DNA from: Zygaena filipendulae
Taxonomy: Eukaryota > Arthropoda > Insecta > Lepidoptera > Zygaenidae
Length of the DNA stretch: 64,000 nt
Direction of reading: 5' to 3'
Assembly (NCBI GenBank): GCA_907165275.2
Contig: OU015655.1
Location: 2,678,501 to 2,742,500, forward strand
In this document: piece after piece, positions 1 through 11,983 of the stretch
Layout of the letters: each line of letters begins with the position of its first letter
How positions within the stretch are numbered: position 1 is the first letter of the stretch
Notes under the pieces: model-generated
Told to the model about the DNA's origin: nothing
Databases searched by the model: none
The model's input: only the letters and a program-made list of their open reading frames with translations
Made by a program: the position numbers and the translations under genes

Positions 1-214
1 TCCAGAGATTAAGTACCCCCTACAAACTCACAAACTTTACCTATTTATAATATTAGTATAGATTAGTAATTAGTTACAATAACTATTAACGTTAATGTTG
101 AATAATTAATCAATAGTCGGTTTAGAAGGTAGGTATGTTATTTGATTCTGGTGAAAAAAAGCAAATTGAACCAAATCATTTATTTAAAGTTGGCCCATAG
201 TGTGACTCTTTAAA

Positions 215-262
215 ACCAACTTCCCAAAAAAGAGGAGGCTCTCAATTCGACGCGTATGTGTT
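215..262 (+). repeat. Fragment of the 'accgacttcc' dispersed repeat
   Basis: The segment matches the head of the repeat seen more completely at 23936-24690: a gacttcc/aaaaa/gaggaggct block followed by 'ctcaattcgacg'. It is only a short fragment. Confidence 0.4.
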
Positions 263-370
263 TTTTATGGTCTTTATGATAGTTATTTATGAATATTGAT
301 ATTGCCTGTTGTATAACAGGTTATAACTATTATACATATATACACCTTGAGATTGGCCTCATCTAACTCG

Positions 371-620
371 GTTGCCGTGACCTGTGCATAAGAACCTTTC
401 ATAATTTTACGGGAATTCGCACCTCGCGCCGCCCTAAAGGCGTTTCTCCACGGGCACCGCCGCCGTCACCGAGCTCGAAGTGACGGATACCAATGACGGC
501 GCCGCTCGATCGTGAGTTCACCGCGACCGCGCTCGAACGGCCAGTGTGTTCACTAACAATAAGCCAAGCTCTTAAAAAGAAGAGTACCTACTCCTTGCCC
601 GTAACACTCATCGAGGTAAA
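371..620 (+). promoter_or_regulatory. CpG-rich patch, candidate distal promoter / noncoding first exon
   Basis: This is a GC- and CpG-rich block in an AT-rich neighbourhood (for example gcgccgccctaaagg, caccgccgccgtcacc). It carries no open frame worth calling. A consensus-like donor GAG/gtaaat sits at 615/616, and the next good acceptor on this strand is at 4780, directly before the long first coding exon. The inference is a promoter plus a noncoding first exon of the host gene. Transcript 5' ends would decide. Confidence 0.35.
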
Positions 621-1708
621 TAAAAAAAGATGGGAACGGGAAGCCGGTCGTGCTATTTCGTAACGACGCGACGCTATCAAAACAAAAACTATGAAATTTT
701 CAAATATTAATATGATGGTATTTCAAGTGATTTGTAACTCACTGACTAGTAAAGGTAACTATTCAACTGCTGTTTAGAATATAACGTTTTTTAGACGAAA
801 CGTGGTCGAGCGTTCGAGAGTCGTTTCGTTTTGATAATATCGTTCAAAACTAGCGCGATGTACCAAGAAATCCGTCCTCTGGCCTTCAAAATAGTTTGGA
901 AACCTCGAGCGGAAATTCACCGGAAATCGACAGATGAATATCGGAGCGCGGTTGAAGGCGGTGCAATGGACAAACGCACTTAGGCGCAGTTCGTCAATAT
1001 TTCAATGTTCAAGCTTGGGGAAATGGGAACAATAATTTATGTAACAAGCCCGGCCCACCTTTTCTTCGTATCATAGATGATATACCCACACCACCACTAT
1101 TTTGTATACCTGAAAACTTTTAGGGAGAAACGTTGCTCATCATTGTGTAAATAAATAACTAAATTCCGTACAAGTAGCGAAAGCTGTTTGCAATGGATCG
1201 TCAATGAAGAAGGAATATGGAGCATTACAAATTCATGAAAAAAAAAATACGAATATTTAAATACATTACGAAGGATGGGTTTAAAGTTAGTGATTTTCAT
1301 TTAGTTTATATTCAATTCTAAGGTAAAGCTGAATTCTAAAAATCTTCTAGTAGGTACCAACTTGATTAAAATTTTGGAGTAAATACTTACCTACATAGAG
1401 AATAGACTACGCAAATTGCTTTCAAATGTAATCGAAGTGAATCATCTTTGAATCTTTTTTCTTTGAGGATTGTGATTGCTTTATAACTATTTAGAAAGAA
1501 ATTTCGTCATTTTTAGGGTTGCCAGGTATCATCGACAACTCGGCAATAGAGCCAAAAACAGCGATCGCAGGTATCTACTAGTAAACAATATTACTAAGTG
1601 AAATTATCTGTGAAAAAATCAGCCCACACTTATCAGGAAGAGGGGAACGTATCAAACGAAGAGGCAGGTACGAAGAATAATTACAAATCAACAAATATCA
1701 TCAATTTA

Positions 1709-1882
1709 TCCTTCTAATATTATAAATGTGAAAGTGTGGATGTTTAGATGTTTGGATGTTTGTTGCTCAGTCACGCAAAAATGGCTGAACGGATTTGGAT
1801 GAAATTTAGCATGCACCTTGTAAGAGGTACAGAGAAGAACATAGGGTACTTTTTATTCCGGCATTCCCGCGGGAACTTGATG
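1709..1882 (+). mobile_element. Non-autonomous Helitron, Lep1-like, 3' truncated
   Basis: It begins A/TCCTTCTAATATTATAAA and runs through the family core (a tandem tggatgtt segment, cacgcaaaaatggctgaacg, the cagagaagaacatagggtac block and cccgcgggaac). The 3' hairpin and terminal CTAG are missing. Confidence 0.75.
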
Positions 1883-2765
1883 TGACGACTGGTCTATGAT
1901 TGTATTATAAATGTCTCCATACTGGGAACGTACAACGGCTATGAAAAAATTCACTCAATACTCAGAAAAAACGTGATTAATTCTAGGAACAAACACGATG
2001 TCCGATGATTTTACTAGAATTACGTAGAAACAGACTGAGCTACAATAGGTACTATAATCAAGTTTTGCCGAATCATGAAGGTAACGGGATCTCGAGAGCG
2101 CCGGGGCATTAATTTATTAATTATCTTTACAAAGCAAATATTTTGTTCGGTTGTACAGAATTATTAAAAAATTAATCAATCAGAAACACCAAGAATCAGT
2201 ATAATATGGAGAAAACAAACATCAATAGTAGAAATGGAATAAGTATAAAATGTATTAAAAAGAACAGAAGAAATTGGTAACAAGGCAACAAATAAATAAA
2301 CATCATAACAGCTTAGATGAATCTACAAATAATCTCAAAGAACAAGTGCAAAAACTTTCTATGTTAGAATATTTTACGGTCTATAACTACCATGAGCATG
2401 CTTAATAATAAAAAAACACATTGTTGAATACAATTACGGATCATGGAAAATTTTATATTTATTTGTTGCTCATTGTTGTTTATACTTGCCGCTGCATGAA
2501 CTAACAAATGTGTAATAGCCCGAAAGGCCAGTCGGCTAGCTCTCATTCAATGTCCGGATGAGATTTCGGGACTCTGCGACTGCGATCACATTATCGTGAG
2601 ATCTTATATATGACGCAAGGACGAAAAGTGTTCTTCTTCACACCACTGACAGATTTATTTAACTCCGCCCATTCGATTAATCCGGAACTCCGGGGTTAGT
2701 GAGTTCGTGAGTTTGTAGGGGGTAATCTCTGGATCTACTGAACTGGGACCCAACTCTCGCCTCCT

Positions 2766-2923
2766 TCGAAAAAATCTCGAACTCAAGTTTGCTGTTCGAT
2801 CCCTATATCGACCACAAAATCTCGATACTCGAACCGGTTTCTTCGTATCTCCTATTCTCAACACAAATCAAACTAGACTTCGAGTATAAAGTGTAAAATG
2901 TTGCCAGCAAAAGCTTATTCGAA
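2766..2923. other. TCGA-rich patch 1
   Basis: I count about eight TCGA tetramers in roughly 155 bp, mostly as TTCGAA, CTCGA or TTCGAG. No family was recognised. It resembles the denser patch at 3508-3673. Confidence 0.4.
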
Positions 2924-3507
2924 GGCCGTATCCATTCCATTCTACACGATTCATCCGCAGCTAAAACGACAGCAGCTATTTATAGTTTTTAAATGGTGTG
3001 CATCGTTTTATATCAAGAACTAACATATTTTATAATATTTCTGTACCAAAAAAAAGAAAAGTTCTTACTTTTATCACTTTTACATCATCACTTTCATTTT
3101 GTTTAAATTAGTTTGCGTAGTATGGATCGTGAAGCATAATATTTATTTTTGTTTTTACTCTTTTTGGGGGAGTAAAGGAATCGTAGTCCATATAGCCTAA
3201 ATTGGCTGTAGATTACGATTCTTTTGTTCTTTTTTTTTTCAGAAGTTATATTTACATCTAATTGCGTTGCTGAGATGCATTTCGATGCTTGATCGGAACT
3301 TCAAGCTATGAAGTTGCAGTTAATTACCACCATAACACTTAATACAGAGTATATTTACTCATACATAATAAACTTCTAAAACTGTAACATATGACTTGGC
3401 TGTATGGCTCAACATCCCTTGCCTGTCCCAGAAGGGGCGAAGATAAAAAACAACAACAACTTCTGAAACTGTCACGCACGACACCGCTATTGGACATTTA
3501 TGAAGAT

Positions 3508-3673
3508 TCGAATTCGAAATTTACGTCTCGACCACTTCCGACCAGTCGAAGCAGTTCGAACGGCTTTCATTCGAGAAATGTCGACGTCGACATGTCGAGA
3601 ATTGCTCAACTTGGCTTCATCTCGATTTAATGTTCGAATTCGAACTTTATCGCGAGTTCGAGTCTACTTCGAA
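3508..3673. other. TCGA-rich patch 2
   Basis: Fourteen TCGA tetramers occur in about 165 bp, including GTCGACGTCGAC and two TTCGAATTCGAA-type runs. Two overlapping open frames exist here but look incidental. Function is unknown. Confidence 0.5.
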
Positions 3674-3694
3674 TGTGTGAGAATTGCCTCCCTG

Positions 3695-3924
3695 ATTTTA
3701 AAAATTCTTTCACATTTGAAAAGCTGCAGTGTTTCTTAGTGACAAAAGGTACTTTTAATCCCGGGATTCCTGCGGGAACTCCGGAGTTTGTGAGGTTAAA
3801 TCTCTGGATCTACTGAACCGATTTTGAAAATTCTTTTACTTATAGGAAACTAAAGTGATCCTTAGTGACATAGGGTACTTTTTATCCCGAAATTACCGCT
3901 AATGAAACCGCGGGGGTCAGCTAG
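3695..3924 (+). mobile_element. Helitron-derived 3' portion with internal partial duplication
   Basis: The 3' end is canonical: accgcgggggtcagCTAG followed by T. Inside, the segment 'gattttgaaaattcttttacttatagg ... ttagtgacatagggtac' appears in a diverged first copy (3695-3783) and a second copy (3784-3924), so two truncated copies are fused. Confidence 0.65.
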
Positions 3925-3959
3925 TAATTTATAAAGTGACAATTTATAAACCGAAATCG

Positions 3960-4172
3960 CTAAAGTTTAGGTACCTGTAATATTTGAAGAGTTTCCTCCA
4001 TGATCCCATTGTCAGATCCTGACTTTTTTACAATGGGACCAACTTGAAAGTATCAAACAAAAAGGAATGTTCCAAATCTGTCCCGGCTGTCTTCGAGTAA
4101 TCGCGTAACAAAGTTACAAAAAAAACATACAGACGAATTGAGAACCTCCTCCTTTTTTGGAAGTCGGTTAAA
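3960..4172 (-). repeat. 'accgacttcc' dispersed repeat, reverse orientation
   Basis: Read on the minus strand this begins with the aaccgacttccaaaaaagg block and includes the gtcccattgt segment, matching 23936-24290. A 105-aa open frame across it is a by-product of the repeat. Confidence 0.5.
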
Positions 4173-4338
4173 AATATGTTTTTTTTATTTAGAATTTCAC
4201 CACTTAGGGATCTAAAAACTAAACCCTTTTGTTCACTTCCATGCCCATCTGTCGGCCACAGAAGTGTTTCTTGAAAACTGTAACTGCAGACCAGTCGAAA
4301 ATTTATAATTACTATTTTAGTGTCCAAATCTGAGTTAA

Positions 4339-4693
4339 TATACAACGTATTAATGAATTAACAGAAAACCTGATACACCCCATTTAAAAAAATAAACAAT
4401 AATATCATTAAAATATATTTTATGTCGAAAAAATTTATACTTTAAAAGTTATTCAACCTTAGTTTGGAGGTGACCTATCTATGAAATTCCAAACGCTACG
4501 CCCATGCCTACCGGTTCGAATTTTTTTGCTGCGGGCGGCGTACGCGCCAAATATTGTATTATAAATAATTTAGACATGGGCTAGTAAAAATGAAAAAATA
4601 TAACCTATATTAAAACAAAGTGCGATCGATTTGCTTGTCGATTCTGAGCAAACTAGTTTCTAGTTTTCAGTTAATTCATTAACACGTTGTATA
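4339..4693. mobile_element. MITE family A, copy 1
   Basis: It starts TATACAACGTATTAATGAAT and ends ATTCATTAACACGTTGTATA, giving inverted termini of about 30 bp. Two further copies lie at 48891-49183 and 51763-52118. Internal landmarks are the tgcgggcggcgtacgcgcc block and gtgcgatcgatt. The TA-rich ends suggest a TA target duplication, as in Tc1/mariner-derived MITEs. It ends about 90 bp before the 4780 splice acceptor. Confidence 0.75.
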
Positions 4694-4780
4694 TTTAGAA
4701 ATTTCAACGGCGTAGGTATTGCAATTTTTGCAATCCAACAATCTAAATAACATTTTAACAATTATATTTCATCTTTTCAG

Positions 4781-6674
4781 GTAGAACCTGCTAACGGCTT
4801 CAACACGATTTAATAGTTTTTATGAAATAATATAGATATGGATACAATGACTGACAACAGTAAAAAGCGTAATAGTAGTTTTCGAAGATTATTCCCAAAT
4901 CTTTTTTCATCACATAAATCGAAAGAAAAAAAACAGGACAAAGATTCCCACGCAGACTTAAAAACAAGGGATAGTTCCGTAAAACGAAATCAATATGCGA
5001 GCCCGCGCTCATTCACAAACGATGACTATGTTGATACAAATAGTGATACCAATCTATACGAAAATCTCTCGGTCATAAATCGACAAAAAAGTGATAAGGA
5101 AGCTGTGTCTAATGGACATACAAGTAATCATTCCTCGAGCAGTACCTTAGTTTCGGATAGTGTTCAAATTAGAAATAATCACAGCCGTAGTTCAAAAACA
5201 GACTCATCGCGTATTAAAGTAGATGATCAAGTGTACGCGGCGAGACCTCAGGTGCCCCGTAAACCGCTGAACGAAATATCTTATCCACAACATAATCAAA
5301 AATATGCATCGAATTCAACAGGAAGTCCGAGATTTCCTGATGTCTATTACCACTCATTAGAAAAACTAAACGATAAAATAACACCGTTAGATGAAATAGA
5401 AATATACAAAGCATCACAAATCCGAGCTGATCCTGAGCCAGTTGGTGCCGAGATAAAAAGAGTCAGTGCAAAATTCCATATATCGCCAAAAAAAGAAGCT
5501 GAAGTGCGAACGATTCAGCCCAGTAGAGCCAGAAGTTTATCTCTTGACCATAAAGGACGAAAAATACAGGAAAGTAAGACAGAAAGTGAAGAACCAATAC
5601 AAACTAAACAAAATCTTAAACCGTACAATTACTCCGCTCCTACTTCACCTATTCCTACAAATCACAAAATACCCAATATGCCGAAAACGGTTTCGCCTTA
5701 CGAGCATGTAAGAAAAAATATAATGGAAGTAGAAGAAAGGAGAAACTCTTTGAGCAAGTTAAGTCTGCGCACTAAGTTAACGCCCTCACCCAGATCACAG
5801 AGCGCACGAGATACGTTACAATCACCAATGCGAACATCACCGAAAGATAGTTTAAAAATAGAAGAAACGTTACAAAGAGAAAGGTCGCGGAAAAAAGTAG
5901 AGGCCTTCTATTGGCAAAAGTTGAAAGAGTTAAAACAAAGAGAAGACGAATACTACATGAGACAGTCCTTGAATATTTCTTTAGGGAGTCCAGTCAAATC
6001 ACATACGTCCGTTTCTGATTCTAATTGTAGTACGCCGAATTCACTCGAGCACCGCTGTAACAGTTTGCCCCGAGGGGCAGACTTTAGCCATAGTGCGAAC
6101 CAGCAAAATTATTCACATTCGCCGTTTATTAGAGGCAGTACGGAGCGTCGCACTGACACTTACATAGGTTCACGCAATTCACATGCAGATCACAAAATCG
6201 TATACAGACACCCTGAAAAAATGCAGTTGATGAACATTTCGCCCGACACAGTAGTATACAGTGGCAACAATAAAATAGCATCGTATCAAAGTGGCTCCTT
6301 TAACCGTGATGTCAATGGCAATCAACATTCAAAAAGGGTGAGTTTCGATGAGGTATGCGCCACAAAAAACACATCGACTATTGAAATCGGTAAACGAGAT
6401 ATAAAAACGGCATACGAGAATTATGAACGGCTTAATTATACAAATGGTATTAGATCAATGAATACGATTTTAACAATGAGAGAACCATCGAAAAGCTCAT
6501 TGCGATCGCCCCCACAACCACCTGTGAGATCGACGAGTTATGGAAGTGCCGGAAAAAATTTGAACAATAAAACTATCCACTCGGTTCGTGGAGGTCACTC
6601 GATGTATTCGGAATCTGAAAGTGGATCCGAAGCTGGCGAAATACAGAGGATATTACAGAATAATAGACAAAAAG
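4781..6674 (+). CDS. Long alternative first coding exon of the AGAP005037/SRCIN1-like gene (CDS 4838-6674)
   Basis: The exon follows a strong acceptor (ttttcag at 4774-4780). The first ATG, at 4838, has an in-frame TGA 15 nt upstream at 4823. It encodes 612 codons plus one nucleotide and ends at AAAAAG/gtaaga; read past the donor it stops after eight codons. The product is Ser-, Lys- and Arg-rich and looks mostly disordered. Visible features are a basic N-terminus, a proline motif RPQVPRKPL near residue 136, a charged helical stretch around residues 340-382 (ERSRKKVEAFYWQKLKEL) that could form a coiled coil, a second proline motif PPQPPVR near 557, and an acidic Ser tail SESESGSEAGEIQRIL close to the end. 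The phase-1 donor fits 19269-19304 or 37257-37402. Assignment to the downstream gene rests on phase, strand and order, plus the family's habit of long disordered N-termini. A separate gene is possible but less likely, because the frame has no terminator of its own before a good donor. Confidence 0.75.
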
Positions 6675-7524
6675 GTAAGACAAATCTATTGATAATGTAA
6701 TTAAATTAAGTAATGTAAACATATTATTACGTTTTAATCTGACTTCTTGACTTGAGTAAACCTTGGTGGTCAAATCGTCTTGCCTCCGTATCAGGGGAAT
6801 TCATTTTATTATTATCGTAACATACCACATAAGTTACATACATACTAGTTAACAAATGCATTGCTTTCTCAGTAAATCATAACACATCACGAAAGTTTAT
6901 AATTAACAACAGCCCATAAATTTTAAATGTACACCGACCACAGTTAATTTTAAACAACGAACACATTACTGTTGAACTAACTTTGAATCCCTGAAAACAC
7001 GATACGAATGTGTATACAAAGCGCAAGAGAATATTTATACTGGTTTCGGTATTGTATTTCGTAACTATTTTGGAAAAGCTCGTCTGACCCATCTATTCTG
7101 AATACGGCATTCCGCTTGTAAGTTCGACGCTTGGGTTCGGTGTATTTATGAAGCTCGATTCAAGATTTATGGAGCGATGAGTTGCCTCACATACGTATGG
7201 TACGTGTAGTGTATACATTATAGTTTGCGTTTTGATGAAATGAAATGATCACAAAACCGTCGGTCACCTACGTCGACTTGAAACCAGCCTGTTTGCCTTA
7301 AGTATTAAGCCTTTAAAACAATTGTGTACTTTGAAAAAATCCAATTTTAGTCAGAATTTCAACACGTTTCTATAAGGCACCACGATTAGAGACTGGATTT
7401 AGAAACCAAAGAGAATATAACCACTACGTGTTAGGCACATTCCTGAAATGTTGGTAGATGATGGATACTACGTGACTTCGTTAAAAATTGACTTGTGATT
7501 GCCTGGCTGGAATAAAAAAAAAAT

Positions 7525-7577
7525 GGAGCAGTATTTGGATCAAATTTGGATACTTCCTGGGCATCCAAATACTGCTC
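7525..7577. repeat. Short perfect inverted repeat (15-bp stem)
   Basis: GAGCAGTATTTGGAT at 7525-7539 is matched by ATCCAAATACTGCTC at 7563-7577 with a 23-nt loop. It is flanked by an A-run on the left and a T-run on the right that could extend the stem. It looks more like a small hairpin than a known MITE end. Confidence 0.6.
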
Positions 7578-7762
7578 TTATTGTTTTTTTTTTTAATAAT
7601 GCAGTTTTGTTCTTATACACATATAAAAATTAATTGCCGTTCGTTAGTCTCGATAAAACTCGAAAATGGGTCTTCTTTTTTGTTGTGTTCGTAACTGTTA
7701 GGTTGTATTAAAGAAAATTGGGAGTTCCTGCGGGAATTCCCGGTTGAAACACGGTGAGTGAA

Positions 7763-7965
7763 TCCTTACTATTTAAATGCGAAAGTGAGTTTGTTTGTAA
7801 CGCTTTCACGTCTTAACGGCTCAACCGACCATCATAAAATTTTGCATAGGTACATGTTATCGAGGGGTACAGAACCTTTTCTGTACCCCTCGATAATGTC
7901 GATTGCGGGATGAAAAGTACCCGCAATTCCCTCAGGAACTCCGAAATTAAATAGCGTGAAACTAC
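7763..7965 (+). mobile_element. Lep1-like Helitron with an internal snapback
   Basis: It starts A/TCCTTACTATTTAAATGCGA and keeps the family core (cgctttcacg, cggctcaaccga). At 7857-7896 the cgaggggtacagaa segment is followed at once by its own reverse complement, making an 18-bp stem with a CCTT loop. The 3' end is degenerate (gcgtgaaactacg). Confidence 0.7.
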
Positions 7966-7992
7966 GTTAAATATTGTATTCTACACGTCCGC

Positions 7993-8092
7993 GTCAGGGG
8001 TACATTAAAGGATACAGGATACATGTTTTCCGGAATTCCCGTGCGATCTCCGAAATTAACGCGAGTGAAACCGCGGGAAACAAACACTTTAC
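7993..8092 (+). mobile_element. Helitron 3' fragment
   Basis: The segment contains the family blocks tcaggggtac, ggaattcccg, ctccgaaattaacgcgagtg and aaaccgcggg. The terminal CTAG is lost. Confidence 0.55.
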
Positions 8093-9187
8093 CTACACAT
8101 TGCGCATCCACGATTCCTATGCGATGTGATATTCTAAGAGAAGACTTGGGTGAAACTCGTAAATAACTGAAAATGTAATACTTAAACATTAATAAATAAT
8201 TCATATTAAGTACCTAGCTTGCTTGCTAGTCAGCGGTTCCAAAAGCGTGAATTTTGTGTTTCCCTCGAGATTTTTTTTATGGAGAGATATACATATACAA
8301 GGTTAATTTAAATCAGTCTAGTAGTTTGAGCGTGATATGACGTGTTCAAAATGTTCAAACACTCAAAAATATAATTACCTGCATAGTAGGTACAAATTTT
8401 TTCGTGTTTAATATTGTATTTTTTGCTTCCTTTTTTGTTTGAATCATATCATTTAAGCACCCTCTTCTACTATTTTCCCTCCAAATACATGATTAAATTA
8501 TTGTCAAGATTATTTTTTAGTTTTATACAATATGCGTTCACTGTGTTTTTTTTTTTTATTTTACGCGATATCTACCGCATAGAACAGCAAAAGCATACAT
8601 ATAGCATAAAGTTGCCGCCCATAATAGTGAGATGGGATTTCATATTAGATATGTGAGATTTTATAGATTTTGTTTTTCATGGAATTACCTAATGGCGTGT
8701 TTCCAACATTAAGTAAAGATATCAAGTCTAAGAGACGGCAATGGAAGATTTACATAAAGTTCCAATAAGGCTATGTTCCTCTAAGCGCTCTCCCTCATTC
8801 GACACTCCCGGCTGAGGCAAAAGTAAACAAAACCTATGTATTTAGGTAGAGCTACTATTCGACTCTCGACCGTTCAATTTGAGATTTTCTTTTTCATTTC
8901 TCTAATATTTAGCAAAATTATTTGCTCTCAGCGGTAGGTAAGTATGTTCGAGTGTTTCTTTTATACCGCTAACGATATAATATTTCTATGAGTGTTGTTT
9001 TTATTATAAAATCTTTAAGTAGGTACGTACTTACTCTCACTTTATACTTTACGTTCCCCACCTTTTTTTCGTAAACCACTTAAGTACACTACTACTATAC
9101 ACAAATACTTTTCCATGCCTATTATTATTAATATAGATTTTTTTTTACGATGCCTATGATGATGTCTTAATAAAAGTTAGTTAACAA

Positions 9188-9613
9188 ATATAAAATGCTT
9201 TATCGTGAATGACTGACTGACGGATCAACGCACAGCCTAAACAGGTGATCACAGAGACCTGAAACTGGGAGGGTGTGTTCTTTGTACGACGCAGGCGTCC
9301 GTCGAAAGGATTGTCCGTCTTGTAGATTAATAAAAAAATATTGGACACATATTTTTAAAATTTTCACGTAATGAAAAAATAACGGAGATACATTGAGGCG
9401 AAACGTCGCGTGACGTCACGACGTGCTACAGTGTTTTATGTCATCAAGAGCCCCCACTCCTAAACTTTAATGCGTTTTATCTAATATTTTTTCAATTATT
9501 TAAAAAGAACAAAATACGTGTCTGTTATTTTTTTATTATCAAACTGACAGACTAAATAGTAGATATTTTGATTTTGCGAAATTATCGCGGGTGAAACCGC
9601 GCGGGACAGCTAT
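9188..9613 (+). mobile_element. Helitron (subfamily B) interrupted by a CRE-bearing MITE
   Basis: The 5' part (9188-9310: tgactgactgacggatcaacg, agagacctgaaactgggagg) matches the copy at 23131-23369. The 3' hairpin (attatcgcgggtgaaaccgcgcg ... cagctatag) resumes at about 9578. Between them sits MITE D (9311-9577), so the MITE inserted into an existing Helitron. Confidence 0.6.
9311..9577 (+). mobile_element. MITE family D (CRE-bearing), copy 1
   Basis: It runs from TTGTCCGTCTTGTAGATTAA to CTGACAGACTAAATAG and carries the conserved ttggacacatattttt, ataacggagatacattgag and ctaaactttaatgcgtttta blocks. A perfect TGACGTCA octamer lies at 9411-9418; the second octamer has decayed. Confidence 0.7.
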
Positions 9614-11365
9614 AGTAACGAATAAATGTGCAATGTGTCAGGTTTGTTGGATCGTTATGACCTTCCTTAAACTGTAATATTATGGTATGGAAGATTCGTT
9701 CACTTTATTAAAAAAAAAATCGCCGTTCGATCATTAGGGATAACGTAGACGTAGCAGATCTGCTAGCTTTTGGCATGTCATTTTCTGTATAACGTATCCG
9801 GTCAATGTCGCAGGGTTATGGATTGAGTAACTGGCTCCCGTGACCCCGTGTAAGCACTGAAACAGAAGAACTATGTGACATTTGTTCTGTAACTTGAAAT
9901 TACAGCTTACCTCTTGTCACCTGCAAATTTTTTTTTAGATAATTGCATTAAAATTCTCCGCAAAAGGAAAGTCTGAAGCTGCACGCACTTGCGGTCCATC
10001 GAACACAGGTCTTTAGGCATTTTTCTTTGAGGTTATAGCGTAAAAAGGCATAAGCTAAAAAAAAAAACATGTATATTGTATGGTCAACTCAGTATACTCG
10101 TGACAGTTAAGTGAAAATTAAGTAGATACACGAGAGTTTTTGGCGGGAATCGAAGTGTCGCAAACAACACAACAAAATCCACTTGCTGTATCCATCAATG
10201 CTGCATAGGACGGTTACAGTTGCGATTTATTATGTGCGTAAGAAGATAAGACGTTTCGAGCTGATCTCTTCAGTGTCCTTCAAGACACTTCAAAAACTCC
10301 AAAGCTTTCGCGTATAAAAAATAATTATTTACATCTCTAATATTCGGTAAGTAGGTCCTTATTACCCCCAAATGGGGCTTGTAGGTGACCAATTAGTGCT
10401 CTAGGGTAATAATGTAATGTAAGAGAAGCCCTAGGGCGGTAAGTAATAAAAAAAAAACTCTTCACTCTTTCAAAAAGTTCGCGTACATCTAACCATCATA
10501 CTGGCAATAGACATCATGCATTCAGCCCAATGACAAAAGAGGTCGCTTCGCTATTCAGCCTTGTCTTCGTATGAGTAGACATCAATTTTAAATATCGAAC
10601 GGCGAAGCTCAATTCCGTTCTTGAAAAAAAAAATTATAAAATGTTTTATTCTTGTAATGTCGGTTTTTTTCTGCTTACCTCAAAATCGAGATGTAAAGCA
10701 GAGTAGTTGGCCCTTGGCTACTAATTTACTATTAAATCTGCAGGCAAATAAACGAAACGTGAAAACAATTTGCTCGCGATTACTCCAGATCAAGAGCCTG
10801 TTCAAGTAGTTCCCTTCATTGCGAAGTCTCTGTTAGAGCTTAAACTATCTACGTGCTAACGACCTATTTGGAGCTTGCTTTGGCGTTCTCGCCAAAGCCG
10901 CTTCATAGGCATCCGACAGGCTGCGAGCTCGCGATAACAGCCGAGGCTGGCGTGGCGGTATTACGTTCTCTAGGACGCTTCAGGCACGATTTCTGCTAGT
11001 TTTGGGAATGTTTAATATTTATCATTAATCTAATAAATATTAAAAATCAGTACCGTGGTTTGTTACTAACGTAGTATTACGTTTCTGGCGCCAGGAGCAT
11101 GTCTTTCGGAGGCCTGTAATATCACTTACGGGGATGGCGGTGAAAGGGTTACAAAGGTAAGAGTCGTGCTTCATGAAGTTTCTAGACTCAGCGGATTAGG
11201 TGTGCCGTCGTGTGTGTGCGTGCGTGCCTTGTGTATTGAAGAATCGGTCAGGACTTAGGGCATGTAGTTTTATGTGCACTTAGTGTACTTATAGATTTTT
11301 ACTATAGATATAGATTCTATACATAATATTATATTAGTGACGATCGAATAAGTTTTTCTAGACTA

Positions 11366-11542
11366 CTAGATGTTCACTGCGGTTTCACCCGCGGTATTTT
11401 GTAGTTCTTGTGGGAGGTCCGGTAAAAATTACCCTATGACCTTTTCTGCACCCCTGAAAACGTGTTTGCAGCATTTCATGATTATTAGTTGAGTAGTTAA
11501 GGCATGACAGCGTAATAAACATTCGCCTTTATAATATAGATT
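11366..11542 (-). mobile_element. Lep1-like Helitron, reverse orientation
   Basis: On the minus strand the hairpin end (ctactaga ... gcggtttcacccgcgg) comes first on the plus coordinate, followed by the acccctgaaaacgtg and catttcatgattatt blocks. The 5' end lies at ctttataatatagat. Confidence 0.65.
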
Positions 11543-11983
11543 TTAACGGTAAAGTACCTATCAGAGAATATTATTTGCAAATTATGTCCATGGTATTGTC
11601 ATGAATTCGCATAAATAACAGACACACATATCCCATATCCGGAGATACGTACGTATAAATAAGATGAATTCAATTTACATATAAATCAAAATCAATTTTG
11701 AATTACTTTGCCTCCCTTTTTAAAAAAGAGTGAAAACTTTACCTAAATCAGAATTTCTAAAACAATTTTGCGAAGTACCTGTATAGGGGCGGACTAGAAA
11801 GACGACGTAATATGAAACTTGTTTGTTAGCCTTGGTATTATTTTTCTAATACGGATTAGTTAAGTAGCTACCTACTTATCCTTCCTACTTATTGGTTGAC
11901 ATACGGCCTTTACCTTTTCAAAATAAAGGTAAATTTTTGTTAAATACATCTTTATCGTATATTTTTATTTCAAGCTTAGTATA

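Larger units (their letters stand above)
1..4780. other. 5' flanking region / possible 5'UTR intron
   Basis: No convincing coding sequence is visible here. The stretch holds a CpG-rich patch (370-620), a Helitron fragment (1709-1882), two TCGA-rich patches (2766-2923 and 3508-3673), a Helitron-derived end (3695-3924), a reverse-strand 'gacttccaaaaaggagg' repeat (3960-4172) and a TIR element (4339-4693). Bases 1-40 and about 2690-2750 share an inverted segment of a Helitron-like interior. The segments 620-1700 and 1890-2640 show nothing I can name. The region ends at a good splice acceptor (polypyrimidine tract plus cag at 4778-4780) in front of the first long coding exon, so it is probably largely a 5'UTR intron. 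Confidence 0.5.

Noticed and set aside
4028..4345. 105-residue minus-strand frame
   Set aside because: It runs through a reverse 'accgacttcc' repeat and into MITE A.
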